From contig JBAIAA010000901.1 in NCBI GenBank assembly GCA_037893245.1, forward strand, positions 124,001 to 188,000: a DNA stretch of 64,000 nucleotides. The letters are read 5' to 3'. The stretch is from Crossaster papposus. Lineage: Eukaryota > Echinodermata > Asteroidea > Velatida > Solasteridae. Made by a program: the position numbers and the translations under genes. Below are positions 11,501 through 21,220 of this stretch, piece by piece. The notes below the pieces were generated by a model. That model saw only the letters and a program-made list of their open reading frames with translations, did not search any database and was not told where the DNA came from. Position 1 is the stretch's first letter, and every line of letters starts with the position of its first letter.

Positions 11501-13167
11501 TTCACATGGGTGAGAATGTCACAAAGACACCAGACCATTTTGGAGCTGGGGTTGCTATCTTAAGGCTTGCCCCCGAATCACGTCACGTGATATAGTAAGA
11601 GTATCTTTGGTCTGGACAATTCAAAGTTAAAATGTGCCAACCATGTTGAGCAAGTCAGTGTGCCAGATCGTCCAGATGTTATTAAAATTTAACTCGCAAA
11701 TGGCTTATTAAAATATTGTATGTTTCATAAACAAACGTGCGTGTATTTGTGCTTGTATATTTACAGGCAGCATTAAAAATGGGACAGGTATACGGGATAC
11801 CATGGAGAAAGGAATGTAAACCACTATGGAGGTATGCTGAAAATAATGTAGTTATCTTGCTCTATGGTTATACATGTATCACCATTTGGAGTGATTAGAA
11901 GGAAACCCCAGAAAACAGCAATATATGAGCTAGCCACGTAGGGACGAGAAAAACCCAATTCACATGGGTCAAAGATCAAAGTGGTCAAAGTGACCGGGCC
12001 GCCCCCAATTAACCACTGACAGATTCATCCCACATTGACTTGAAATGCAGGCCAAAGCATCGTAGATTTAACCAAATGAGAGGTAGGCCCCCTATGCTTG
12101 GGACCACCTAGCATTCAAGCCAACACATTCAAATAACGTCAAAGTGTATTAAACGGCACTGTTTATAAAATTGTGTTTGCGCTAAACATTAGCCGTCCAC
12201 CTCAAAGTGACACCAACTACACGCACATATTCAGACCACTGACTGATATCCATGACATCTAATGACAGATATAGTGCAGTGCTACTGCTAGTCCATATGG
12301 TCCGGCCTACGTACAGCTGTTTAGTCCGAGTAACTTGGACACCAAAATCACCTTTTTCAACATGTGGACATGTCGGGTGATATTAGGGTCCAAGCAAGAG
12401 CCCTTTGGATCGCTGTACGAAATGTCTGCACATCGATCCCCATGACCTCCCACACTTATCCCCCAAAATGTCACGGAAAACGACCACTTACAAAAATGCT
12501 GCTTGTCCCCAGTAGGCACTAAGGATTAAGGAGGAGTATCAATGTGTTCTTAACTTCCAAAAAAGTGAGAATTTTTAAGCAAAGTCAACAAAACAGGTAC
12601 ATGTAACAGCCGTTGACTTTGCTCAACAATGGCTACGTGCATTTAAATCGTCGAACATTGCTCCACATTTTGAGAATTTGAGGCATGATTTTCTCACTTT
12701 TTTGGAAGTTAAGAACACATTGATACTGTAGTGTCCTCCTTGATCCTTAGTGCCTACTGGGGACAAGCAGCATTTTTGTAAGTGGCCGTTTTCCGTGACA
12801 TTTTGGGGGATAAGTGTGGAAGGTCATGGGGATCGATGTGCAGACATTTCGTACAGCGATCCAAAGGGCTCTTGCTTGGACCCTAATATCACCCGACATG
12901 TACACATGTTGAAAAAGGTGATTTTGGTGTCAAACAAAGTTACTCGGACTAACTGCTGTTGATACAACGGCAATATGTATTTTGCGAAACACCCACACCC
13001 GATAAAACTAGTTTGCAGCTATCTGTTATTCCGTAGTTCCCTACCTTGTCATATCTTTCCGCCCACGAATTGTAAAAGCTGGACAGATGGCCGCCTTTTT
13101 CTGCAGCAAATCCATACTCGTACGCTCCCTTCCGCAGGTCAACCAGATCGTTGTAGGTTGTCGCCAT
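5503..13167 (-). CDS. Methyltransferase-like protein 27 (METTL27/WBSCR27-type), five exons
   Basis: Exons on the minus strand: 13167-13045, 10845-10723, 10002-9867, 5985-5890 and 5699-5503 (stop). All four introns have GT-AG ends, and phases (0, 0, 1, 1) fit, giving a predicted 224 residues. Exon 1 carries [11 protein letters not shown]. Exon 2 carries [11 protein letters not shown] and the SAM-binding glycine motif [12 protein letters not shown]. Exon 3 has [15 protein letters not shown] (motif II). Exon 4 has [16 protein letters not shown] and ELIRVTKPG. Exon 5 opens [10 protein letters not shown] and ends in a WELV...YYDGETLKE tail. This is the order of the METTL27 family of class I SAM-dependent methyltransferases, whose substrate is not settled. 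No stop or frameshift is present, so it is probably functional. Introns are full of mobile DNA, and a foldback stands directly upstream of the ATG. I infer the intron joins from sequence; no transcript was available. Confidence 0.85.
6169..6400 (+). pseudogene. LINE reverse transcriptase fragment
   Basis: This short translated stretch reads [18 protein letters not shown] (motif A with the first catalytic Asp), then [19 protein letters not shown], an in-frame stop, and [17 protein letters not shown] (motif B). It matches the palm of a CR1/Nimb-type non-LTR reverse transcriptase, with Gln replaced by His in GVPQG. Neither the YADD motif nor flanking LINE parts are seen. It is a relic inside METTL27 intron 4-3. 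Confidence 0.75.
6738..9113 (+). pseudogene. Zinc-finger / tyrosine-recombinase-like / Myb-like transposon-type gene, frameshifted
   Basis: Three exons with matching phases are visible: 6738-8042, 8629-8697 and 8863-9113. The N-terminus has [11 protein letters not shown] followed by His residues (C2H2-like finger). Core motifs suit a tyrosine recombinase fold: [11 protein letters not shown] (first Arg, 7455-7490), TKLRKHVAS (7815-7841) and [11 protein letters not shown] (7891-7924) with the likely nucleophile Tyr. Exon 2 encodes an Asp/Ser-rich linker. Exon 3 encodes [13 protein letters not shown]...RTWRNIKDF, a Myb/SANT-like tail. Similar multi-copy genes are known from many marine invertebrates and fish. 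Single-base insertions near 6870 and 7888 break the frame, so this copy is probably dead, unless those are assembly errors. It lies antisense inside an intron of the METTL27-like gene. The family role is unproven. Confidence 0.7.
8461..8529. repeat. C-run/G-run inverted pair
   Basis: About 50 bases made almost only of C with a few T are followed, after CTCCTCTT, by about 20 G. The two halves can pair as a hairpin. It lies in the first intron of the recombinase-like gene. Confidence 0.85.
9114..9866. other. Intergenic/intronic stretch without recognised gene
   Basis: This lies between the last exon of the recombinase-like pseudogene and METTL27 exon 3, so it is intron for the minus-strand gene. 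GATCCTCGGTCGTT-like words recur near 9300-9460. I see no exon, RNA gene or full mobile element. Confidence 0.4.
10377..10620 (-). repeat. Foldback repeat with tRNA-like core
   Basis: The ends form an inverted repeat of about 34 bp: AAATTTCAAAGTGAACAAAG at 10377 and its near complement at 10590-10620. Between them is the tRNA-like segment described separately. A partial second tRNA-like string (CTAGAGTGCCGGT, GGTTCGAGT) lies just left at 10331-10360 on the other strand. It sits in METTL27 intron 2. Confidence 0.65.
10402..10473 (-). other. tRNA-like sequence (pol III A and B boxes)
   Basis: On the minus strand the A box reads TAGCTCGGTTGGTAGAG and the B box GGTTCAAGTCC, both consensus-like and at tRNA spacing. 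The T stem has one mismatch. The acceptor arms pair only with a bulge, and no U33-anticodon loop is clear. It is therefore a SINE head or tRNA relic and not a working tRNA. Confidence 0.7.
11303..11709. mobile_element. Foldback/MITE element, about 400 bp
   Basis: AATAAGCCATTTGCGGGTTA at the left end is mirrored by TAACTCGCAAATGGCTTATT at the right end. The symmetry continues inward through ACATCTGG, CTATATCAC and GGGGCAAGC. The arms are 100 bp or longer, with the centre near 11500. It lies in intron 1 of the METTL27-like gene. No coding capacity was seen. Confidence 0.8.
12313..12958. mobile_element. Foldback/MITE element, about 645 bp
   Basis: Two long arms (about 12313-12560 and 12700-12958) are almost perfect inverted copies. 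The outer ends share AGTCCGAGTAACTT. The inner ends mirror AAAAAAGTGAGAA and its complement. A small second inverted pair, TTGACTTTGCT/AGCAAAGTCAA, is in the loop. The identical 70-residue reading frames found in each arm are products of the symmetry. It is in METTL27 intron 1. Confidence 0.88.
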
Positions 13168-13182
13168 TTTCTATATTGATGC

Positions 13183-14989
13183 CCATTTCTACGGTGGCTC
13201 GTATTGGCCAATTCGTTGCGCAGGTCTGTTTTTCTTACTGCGTTATATCGCCGTATTTATTGCGGTAGGGCCTATATCACCGTACTTATTTCGCTACATC
13301 TTTTGTTATTTATTGATTTGGTAGTTGGGATGTAGACAATCATTTAAGTAAGGGAAATCATTTAGCAAATAATTCCAGTGTGAAAATAAAAATGACGCAT
13401 TAGCTTTGCCTCAATCACGGGACCTTGACTTACCATAATATTGTTGTTTGATACTTTATATATTTTTCAAGCACTCAACATTTCTCAAAATGATATCTTC
13501 CTCATGCAGACTGGAAGGAGTTTCTGTAGCTTATACCATCCGATTGATTCTCTCATTTGGATACCCGCTTTTCTTCTATGTTGCATATTGATATTGAATG
13601 ACAGTCACTTATTTTAATTGCCTTTTAAAAAAAATATAAAAAAATTAAATGATATTTTTGAAAAACTTGTTAACTTTAGGGTAATATAATGTTTCAATTA
13701 TGTTTTTTCTTGTAGGTCTACTGCCATTTTAATTCAGCCATAAGGGCTGCGGCAGTGGGCTTAAATACACCAGAAATATTAATAAAACAAATTTAGAGGG
13801 ATTAGTTTTTTAGCTTAATTTTATATATTTATGAATATTATTTATTTATTTATTATTATTTGTTTAACGGGGGAGGTGGTGGGGGGGGGGGGGGGGGGGG
13901 GGGGTGGTGCTTGGGAACCTATTTATTCTCCTGTACTAATAATATATGTGTCGTAATTTTTTTTAAACCTAGTTAGAGCGGGCGAGGGAAAAAAAAATTG
14001 GCTGAGGAAAGGGACTACTAAGAAAGCATATTGTTATATTTAGTCCCACTTTTTCGGACGAAAACACATCCCCAGCTTTAGAAGTGTTTATCTTACAACT
14101 AAGTTAATAGACAAGGGGTGGTTGCACATGCTGTGTCCCTTAAGAATACGACTAAGGCCCGCTTCAAACATCAAACTTTTGGCCGTCCAATTTTATTAAT
14201 CGCTCAAAATTTGAATTAGATACTGGATACATTTAAAAGATACAGCCATCTTTTTGCTAAAAGTTCAACAGGTCTTGCATCTATCGCTCTTAGCGGCAAA
14301 AGAATAGCACGGATTTAAACAGCGAATTCAATTAGAACGTACCAAGTTAAAATAACATTGTCATTGTTTTAAAATGTGCAGGCGCCTACCGGCCGTTTAC
14401 CTTTCGTGGTTAAAACAAAATGGCGGCACCTAAATTAAAACCCAAAACGCATTTTCCCCGAGTTTTTCCAAATTCACGTTAAAGTTAGTGTGTCACCGTG
14501 CTTGTGTCCGATTTTAATTTTTGAACGAATTTTGAAAGAATATAATAATTTACTCTTACGAATAACTTTGCTTGTTTGCAATGGCAAGCCTTTCCACAGT
14601 TTTAAAAAGTGATTTTTGTCATTGCTCAAATTGGGCGCTAAGTTTAGAGCGAAAGGTCATTATTATTATTTTTAAAAACCCACATTTTTTATTTGTACAA
14701 AGCCTGCCAATACAAGCCAGTACATTTATTTGTTAGAGTCCATTATATTCATTCAAAGTTGAAAAAGCACGGACAAACCAACTTTAATTTAAAAAGATGT
14801 AGCGCAATAGTACGGCGATAACGCAATCAAATACGGCGATATAACGCAATCAATAACGGCGATTTAACGCAATCGAATACGGCGATATAACGTAATAATA
14901 CAGCAATATAACGTAATAATACAGCAATATAACGCGGTAAGAAAAAGAGACTTGCGCAACGAATTGGCGAATACGAGCCACCGTAATTT
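13183..14989. mobile_element. Mutator-like foldback element with 11-bp flanking repeat
   Basis: Left arm 13190-13305 and right arm about 14795-14981 are inverted copies (TACGGTGGCTCGTATTGG...). They contain CGGCGATATAACGCAATC-type subrepeats, more numerous on the right. The 11-bp TATATTGATGC stands directly outside both ends (13172-13182 and 14990-15000). TSDs of 9-11 bp and subrepeat-bearing inverted ends are typical of Mutator-like elements. The interior, including a G run at about 13878-13904, has no evident transposase. The left TSD lies 5 bp from the METTL27 start codon (ATG at 13167 on minus). Confidence 0.75.
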
Positions 14990-15000
14990 TATATTGATGC

Positions 15001-15153
15001 TACATGTACAATGGTTGATATGCAGTCAGTCCGCAGCACGGCCGGCGTCGCAAATCGGCCACAAAATTTACGGGAGTAATTGCGAAAGTTCGGCAGCTTT
15101 GTTTTAACGAACTACACGTTGCAAACGAAGCAGTGATTCTCCAAGATGGCGTG
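15001..15153 (+). promoter_or_regulatory. CpG-rich promoter-like segment with YY1-type start motif
   Basis: The segment is richer in CpG than its surroundings and ends CCAAGATGGCGTG followed by GTAAGT. CCAAGATGGCG is the YY1-type motif often found over transcription starts of broadly expressed genes, and GTAAGT is a consensus donor. It may be the first exon of a plus-strand gene (ATG at 15146), divergent from METTL27. Before the foldback inserted, this segment would have lain next to METTL27 exon 1, so it could be a shared bidirectional promoter. No downstream coding exon could be joined with confidence. Confidence 0.4.
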
Positions 15154-15732
15154 GTAAGTGGAAAGCAAACGGTTTTTTTCTGAATCGAATGATATAAAAT
15201 ATGACGAGATTCAGTATGTTTTTGGCAGAATTTTGTTCACTCGAAGTTAGGGTATGATTTTAAGGAAATTTGTTGTCGTGTGTTTAGTTTCTGCGCCCTG
15301 ACTGGACTAACAAATATTGCCAAAATGATCACTACACATCGACAAAGGAAGCAATGATCTTTCGTTTGATATACAATTTAGCCAGTGGCGACATGTTTCT
15401 CATGTATTCTGCGACGATTTTCTTGCGCGCGATTTCAACTTTTTAGGCCATGTCTTTGCTTGTACATGTACTTACGCAGAGCGTGTATTTCATTATGCAC
15501 ACAAGCACATGTAATTGTTTTGTTTTGTGTGGCTTATTTATAAGCTAAAGTTAGGTTTCTGCCTCCATGTCATGCAAACAAAATTGATTTGTCTTGCATG
15601 TATAAAAACGACTTAGGTTTTGTTCAAAATTACAAAATTTGTTTAATAGTTACTGCTAAACTTCATAGTTTCTTTTTCTGTCTTCCAATATGTTTCTTAT
15701 TATTAGGTAGTAGGTCATGCCGTCCACCACCA

Positions 15733-15895
15733 TTAGTCAGGTAGCTTAGGGATGGAATCGTGACCGGCTGGCCCAAAGCACCAAATTTGGTAGGTACCTT
15801 CTATAGGCCCCAGAAATAAATTTTAGAAGGGGTGACACCAAAAAATATTTTTGGAAGGTACCTAATTTGCATAATTTCAAAATGGCTGCAAAATC
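15733..15895 (+). repeat. R3 interspersed repeat, plus copy
   Basis: AGTCAGGTAGCTTAGG..., GGCCCAAAGCACCAAA, and GGTACCTAATTTGCATAA match 19915-20110 in reverse complement. The class is unknown; no ends were defined. Confidence 0.7.
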
Positions 15896-16229
15896 CTATA
15901 CTTAAGCACTAATTTTGGTACATTTTTATCATTTGAAAGCAAAAGTCATTTTGAAATATTTACTTCGGTGGTTTTGTTTACATATTCTGCACTTAAACAA
16001 CATTAATTAGCTGGCCACGATAATAATAAATTAAGTATCGTGTTTATTGGGAAGCAGCGTAATCATACATGTCACTCACCGTTTTTTTTTATTTTTAGAA
16101 CGATTCTCGGTCACCTGGGAAGGACATTAACGTGAAGGACGTGTAATACTGGGTTTTGTGGAATTTTCTTTCTTTTTCTGTGAGGCTATTAAGTTTTTTA
16201 ATTCTAATGGAGTGTTTTTGCAAGAAGGT

Positions 16230-16651
16230 ATAGCTCAGAGAAACCGGTGTATGCAGGCATACTTCAAGGAATGATCAGTAAAAATTGTTTGTGTATTTTT
16301 GATCAATTCTAGAGTTAGCTGCAGTGAATCAGAACTCATTCTATGTGGGAAGGGGAGGGTGTTTATGGGAGTTGTCACAAGTCAGAACTTTTTCTCATCG
16401 TTTTCGTTATTTTTTTTTGAGATGCTGAAGCAGTTCTGCTGCGTGAAGTATCATTGAATTGTAGGTGTGTGGCTGGTCTACAGAGATAGATCTGTATAAT
16501 TTATGATGTGCTGGTATGCCAGCAGTGTGGTTGCGTAACTATCCCGCCCAGAGCGTAATTCTTAATTAAAGTTTTTTTTGCTAGTGATATACGCTTCATG
16601 GGAGGTCAGTTCAGGCCACATTTTTTTCGCGAGATTGCAGTCTGTAGGAAT

Positions 16652-16684
<33 letters not shown>

Positions 16685-16965
16685 GGGGGGGGTTGTTTCT
16701 TGTACAAGTTTCCAAAGAACCCCCTCCGTGCTTTTCGTTATTTTTTGGAGACGCGGAAAATGTTCTGCTGACAAGTATCATATGGATTGTATTTGTGACT
16801 GGTCTATACAGAGATAGATCTGCCATTGTACGTTAACTAGTGGGTATGCTAGAAAGTGGTTGTTTGACTGGTCTCTCCAGAGCGTAGTTCTTAACTCTTT
16901 TTTTTTCCTATTTTTGTGTAAGATACGCATCTGGGGGTCAGTTCTAGCCACATTATCTCTGCTAA
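16230..16965. repeat. Imperfect tandem duplication, about 300-bp unit, with 42-base G run
   Basis: Unit 1 (about 16380-16620) and unit 2 (about 16725-16960) share TTTTCGTTATTTTTT, GGTCT-CAGAGATAGATCTG, AGAGCGTA-TTCTTAA and GTCAGTTC-GCCACAT. A part of a third unit may follow to 17130. A run of G with one A lies at 16651-16692. Reading frames through it are poly-Gly/poly-Pro artefacts. Confidence 0.7.
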
Positions 16966-17779
16966 ATGACAGTCAGTGGTTGGAGTTCGTGGACGGGCAA
17001 ATACATCAAACGTCTGCAGGCCAATTGGGTTAGACATTCTATAAATGCGGAAGTTTCAAACCCTGTCTCGGGTTTTGGCGACGCGATGACTGGTTTGTGT
17101 ATTGCAACAGTGGTCCCTTTGTTTTTCGTTCACACAGTGATTGATTATTACCGGTGATAATATGCCGTCCCCTCTTTTTCCCCCTTTTTTTGAAGGGGAG
17201 CAGGGCATATTTTCTGTGCTATATCATGCACTTCATCAGTCACCTTCTTATCATTTTCCCCTCCTTGTTTTTATTTGTGTGTCGGTTTATATGACGCGTG
17301 GCAAGGAAAAGGGGTTGGGGGGGGGGGGGGGTTGATTTTTTTTTTTTTTTTTTAGTCTTGAGATCCATTTCTTTGATCATTGTTTTGTTCTTTCAATAGT
17401 TCCAATAGAATTTGCAGATTCTCCTCATCAAGATTGTTTTCCTCTTGGTTGGATTGTGGAGATGCTTTAGTCCTAGATCGAACAAGTTCATCTTTTATGT
17501 TTTTGTGCCGTTTGTATGCCAGGATGGGTTGGGTATCAAATATCCTATTCAGATATTCGTTTTCGCTAATCAAGGGCCAGTGTTTGAGGATAGCCCATTT
17601 GAGGGCTGGGTGCGCGACATGTGGGTAGTATGGTAGGACGAACACCAGTGGGATATTGTTTTTGTTTTTTTCACGCTTAGGGTCCGCGGAAGTCTTGCCC
17701 CTTTTTAGAAAGGAGGGCTAGGTCTTCGTTTGTGTATCCGCGCTCTTGAAGTTTGTCTTTGAAGAATTCAACCCTCTCC

Positions 17780-18445
17780 TCAAAGTCTTTTAAATGGGTA
17801 CATAATACGTTTGTATCTGGTCACTTCGCCCTTGATTAATCCGCCAAATACCGACTTAGGGTGTGCTGCATCTCGAGCTAGGTACTGAAATGTATCAGTT
17901 TTTTGGGTAGCGACTCGAGTATCCAATATCCCTTCATGTATGAATCGTTCGCCTTTGTAGATAATAAGGTCGAAAAAAGTGTCTTGGCGGTGCGAGATCT
18001 CAGATCTCTTCAGCGTGGGATGAATTTTATTAAGTGATTGCACTAGGTCAGCAGCCTGCTTTTCATTTCCGTTAAAGATTATAAGAACATCGTCTCTATA
18101 TCTCATGTAGCTCACAATTGAGGGATTGTGAGGGAGGATTTTGTCTTGTTCGTATTTGAATAGGGTTATGTCACAAATCTCCGGACTGCATTCGCTGCCC
18201 ATGGCCACGCCAATTTTTTGTCTGAAATCAAACGTGTTTCGACGCGTAATGAGTTCAAGGAGACTTCGCGCGTGGTCTGTCGTGGGCTTGGGTATTGCGT
18301 ATAGTCTGTCGTCGGCCATTGAAAGTGCGTCACAAACTGATTCAATTGCCTCATCTTGTGGGCAGTTAGTGTACATGGATACTATATCCAGTGTTATCAA
18401 TAAGTTATCTTGCTCCAATGTCAGGTTATTTAGTTTTTCAAGCAC
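17780..18445 (-). pseudogene. Penelope-like reverse transcriptase core
   Basis: This open frame holds the palm motifs of Penelope-type reverse transcriptase: LDIVSMYTNCPQDE (motif A, Asp), GVAMGSECSPEICD (motif B region) and YRDDVLIIF (catalytic YxDD). FFDLIIYKGERF and KTDTFQYLARDAAHP follow, both usual in the family. The N-terminal and C-terminal parts lie in other frames on either side. Confidence 0.85.
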
Positions 18446-18790
18446 ATGCCCAGAATCGCGTGTGTATCTGCTTTGCTGTTTGACAATTCAAGAAATAGTC
18501 TATGTATTTGGATATGGATTGAGTCGGTCCTCCGCAACCACTAATGATTGGCCTCCCCACGAACCGTGTTCCTTCTGGTACTTTTTTGTGAACTTTCGGT
18601 AGGAGGTAAAGGCAAGGTGTTTTAATGTCGTGGTTGCGGGGGTTAAGAAACTCAGACACGTCTTTCGATATGAGTCCATCCACGTAGAGTTGGCGTATGG
18701 CTTGAGAGTCTAATTCCGCGGTTTCATCGGTCAGGTCCATGTTAATTTCTTCATAGTGGGGGCCTGTTAATTGTCGTGTCCCTTCACGTA

Positions 18791-19150
18791 ACCGTCAGCG
18801 TCACCACGAAGTAACACTAATGTCATGGCTGAATCGCGACCCCTTTCTGGCGTTTTCACGAAGTAACGCAAAGCCCATAGCTAATACACACGGATAGCGT
18901 CACTTCGTGAAAACTCGATACGCGGGGCCATTTCTGGCGTTTTCACGAAGTAACACAAAGCCCATAGCTAATACACACGGATAGCGTCACTTCGTGAAAA
19001 CTCGTAAACGGCGTATCTGATTTGTGAGTTTTCACGAAGTGACGCTATCCGTGTGTATTAGCTATGGGCTTTGCGTTACTTCGTGAAAACGCCAGAAAGG
19101 GGTCGCGCGTATCACGTGACATTAGTGTTACTTCGTGGTGACGGTGACGG
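18791..19150. mobile_element. Foldback element, 360 bp, inserted in the Penelope-like ORF
   Basis: Ends ACCGTCAGCGTCACCACGAA and TTCGTGGTGACGGTGACGG are inverted copies. Inside are three copies of a roughly 70-bp block (GTTTTCACGAAGTAACGCAA...CACTTCGTGAAAAC): two direct, one inverted, and each block is itself nearly palindromic. TA flanks both sides. The Penelope-like reading frame stops at one edge and resumes at the other, which marks the insertion point closely. Confidence 0.88.
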
Positions 19151-19205
19151 TATGTAGTCTTGTTTGTTAAGGACGCACACACCGCGGCCTTTATCGAATT
19201 GATGA

Positions 19206-19655
19206 AATCGAAATGAAAACAAGCTGAAATTGAATCCTATCAAATGTCAGGCCCTTAGTGTGTGTTTTAAAAAAAATCCTCATGGTCAAAACTTAGAAAT
19301 TGGTGGTGAAGCATTACATTTTGTTTCCAAGGCCAAAATTCTGGGTTTATGGGTACAAAACGACCTTAAGTGGAACTCCCATGTTGACAACTTGCTTACA
19401 AAATCTAGTAGAAAACTGTTCATGCTAAGATCATTGAAGCGATTTGGATTTAGTACTGGGGAATTACAAGCTATTTATAATGGTTACGTAAGACCAGTAT
19501 TAGAATATGCAGATGTAATATGGCATTCTGGAATTACCACCAATCAATGCAGTAGTATTGAAAGTATACAAAAAAGAGCTTGTAGAATAATTTTAGGCAG
19601 GAACTATCTTTCATATGATTCGACATACGACAGGAAGGATAAAAACAATTTTTGA
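19206..19655 (+). pseudogene. 3' fragment of a LINE reverse transcriptase
   Basis: The translation contains NPIKCQALSVCF, KAKILGLWVQNDLKWNSHVDNLL, LFMLRSLKRFGF, YVRPVLEYADVIWHS and IQKRACRIILG. These are the thumb and C-terminal connection of CR1/Jockey-type reverse transcriptases. The palm is absent and the tail after RIILGRNYLSYD is disrupted, so it is a 5'-truncated relic. It directly abuts the broken 5' part of the Penelope-like element. Confidence 0.8.
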
Positions 19656-19914
19656 ATTGGCAAATTGAAGCCCACCTCCAAATTGTAGGTGCAAATAATA
19701 AAACAAATACATAAAATGGTACACTGAATCTTTCTAAATGAATTATTCATCAAAACACTAATAATTATGTTGTAATTAGTCTTAATTAGTGATAATTAGT
19801 TATAAGCATCAGTCTACTTTGACTTTAAAGTAAAACATACATAACTCGAACCCTATCAATAATTAATATAGGGCTGAATACAGCACTCAACTGAAAAAAA
19901 ATCGCCACATAATT

Positions 19915-20110
19915 TTTAAAAAGATTTTATATGCAAATTAGGCACCAAATTAGATTTATGCAAATTAGGTACCCTTCCAAGATAATTTTCAGGTGTCACT
20001 CCTTCTAAATATCTTCTCTAGGACCAAAAGAATATATCTACCAAGTTTGGTGCTTTGGGCCAGTCGGTCACGATCTCGTAAAAATTTGGACCTAAGCAAC
20101 CTGACTACAT
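19915..20110 (-). repeat. R3 interspersed repeat, minus copy
   Basis: This is the reverse complement of the block at 15733-15895, with about 80 percent agreement by eye over 150 bases (AAGCACCAAACTTGG, GGAGTGACACCTGAAAAT). It adds ATTTGCATAAATCTAA and a second ATGCAAATTAGG word. Confidence 0.65.
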
Positions 20111-20164
20111 GGCCATGCCCACTGCCTAGCCCACCGCAGCCATCGCACTTCGCAGCCATCGCTA

Positions 20165-20415
20165 GCGTGTCGGGAGCCTCTTCGGAAGGCCAAAGGCAAA
20201 GCTCTTGTCCTTGGAGATTCTATCACAAAGTTTCTCAAAGAGAACATCATCCAATTTTTCTTTATAAAATTATATTTTTCAGAATAATTACAGGATATCT
20301 AGCGCAATCATTTTGCTGGTTGCCTAGAATCATTATTTACTTTTAGATGAGTAAGATATTTCTTAATAATTCGGTAGTAAATTGTTTCGATTTCTGCAAA
20401 TGGTGTATACTACCT
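20165..20415 (-). repeat. R2 MITE-like repeat, copy 2
   Basis: On the minus strand it reads ACCATTTGCAGAAATCG, AAGAAATATCTTACTCATC, AATGATTCTAGGCAACCAGC and TGATTGCGCTAGATATCC, then AAATATAATTTTATAAAG, which is shared with the copy at 53083. The far end is not matched to the full copy. Confidence 0.65.
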
Positions 20416-20796
20416 TTAATGTAAGCGATAACATGCAAGTTTCAAATAAAAAGTGCAGTTTCTTTTATAAAACCAACCTCACAATACAGATATAAATTAT
20501 TGTAATTGTTTTTATTTATCAATGTTATTGTTATCAATAAATTTTAAACAACGACTTTATTTGTCGCTTGTTTTTTGTTTATTTGGCTGTATACATTGTT
20601 TTATGCAGGCAATATTATTATTTTTAATCACTGATTAGCAGATAAATCCTTTTCGCTCGAGCTTACAACGAAAGATATACATGTACACGAAAACAACTGC
20701 GTATTGTAATGTGCATGAACTACACGTTATCACGAAGCCCTTTTCAATGACGTCATTTTCGACCAATGAGGGAGCAGGAACACTATGGACTGTCAT

Positions 20797-21220
20797 GGCG
20801 GGATGCGTGGTTTTTTCCCCCAGCATGGTAAAGGCCAATTATCATAACTGGGCGTGTCTAGACCCCACTGAATGGAAGTACTTAGGTTCTTAGAACCTTG
20901 CTTCCCCTCAAATTAAACTCATCCCACAATAAACTTACAATCCAAAAATAGCCAATGAAAAATGAGCACCATCCGAACTCGAACCCCAATCTTACGATAT
21001 ATAACCTAACCCATTATCTACTTGGCTACTTGGAGAGGTCGACAGAAGCCGTTTTTCTAAGTGCTTTAATGTACCTCTGGCCTACGTGTAACTACTTGAC
21101 TGAGCAATAACAATATATTTTAGTATTATTGTTGAAACTACTGAATAATCATGACGCGAGGGGTGTAGAAACGCCCATTTACCCTTTCCCATAGTGGGGA
21201 AAAAAAATTCGCTGGCGGGA
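20797..21220 (-). mobile_element. Foldback element with tRNA-like core (same family as 43032-43417)
   Basis: The right end reads ...CTACTGAATAATCATG...TTTACCCTTTCCC...GGGGAAAAAAAATTCGC and the left end GCG...TTTTTTCCCCC...GGGCGTGTCTAGACCCC, a degenerate inverted pair. The inner word CTACTGAATAATTCATG and the outer GCGAAT-TTTTTCCC are shared with the element at 43032. The tRNA-like core is on the minus strand at 20961-21035. Confidence 0.6.
20961..21035 (-). other. tRNA-like core with B box
   Basis: On the minus strand the A-box-like word is TAGCCAAGTAGATAATGGG and the B box is GGTTCGAGTTC, separated as in a tRNA gene. It aligns without large gaps to the core at 43172-43245. The arms of a tRNA cloverleaf are not well preserved. 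Confidence 0.6.

Larger units (their letters stand above)
17336..19205 (-). mobile_element. Penelope-like retroelement, broken, split by a foldback
   Basis: Reading the minus strand, FDKGRGVCVLNKQDY (19195-19153) is followed, after the foldback at 18791-19150, by REGTRQLTGPHYEEINM (18786-18738). Next comes LYLLPKVHK...GRPIISGCGGP (near 18610-18540). A frame change at about 18440 leads to the catalytic parts: LDIVSMYTNCPQDE, GVAMGSECSPEICD and MRYRDDVLIIFNG (17780-18445). After another frame change (about 17645-17780), ALKWAILKHWPLI and RHKNIKDELVRSR follow. The element ends with a stop and an A run (T run at 17337-17354 on plus). The C-terminal GIY-YIG endonuclease of most Penelope-like elements is not seen. 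Several frameshifts make it inactive. Confidence 0.85.

Noticed and set aside
12307..12962. Two nearly identical 70-residue proteins on opposite strands
   Set aside because: They are the same sequence read from the two arms of an inverted-repeat element, with no known motif.
16080..16145. Second exon of the gene starting at 15146 (after a good acceptor at 16098)
   Set aside because: Joining it to ATGGCGTG gives an immediate stop; other joins give only short unrecognised peptides.
16562..16826. Poly-Pro and poly-Gly open frames
   Set aside because: They come from the 42-base G run, with no support outside it.
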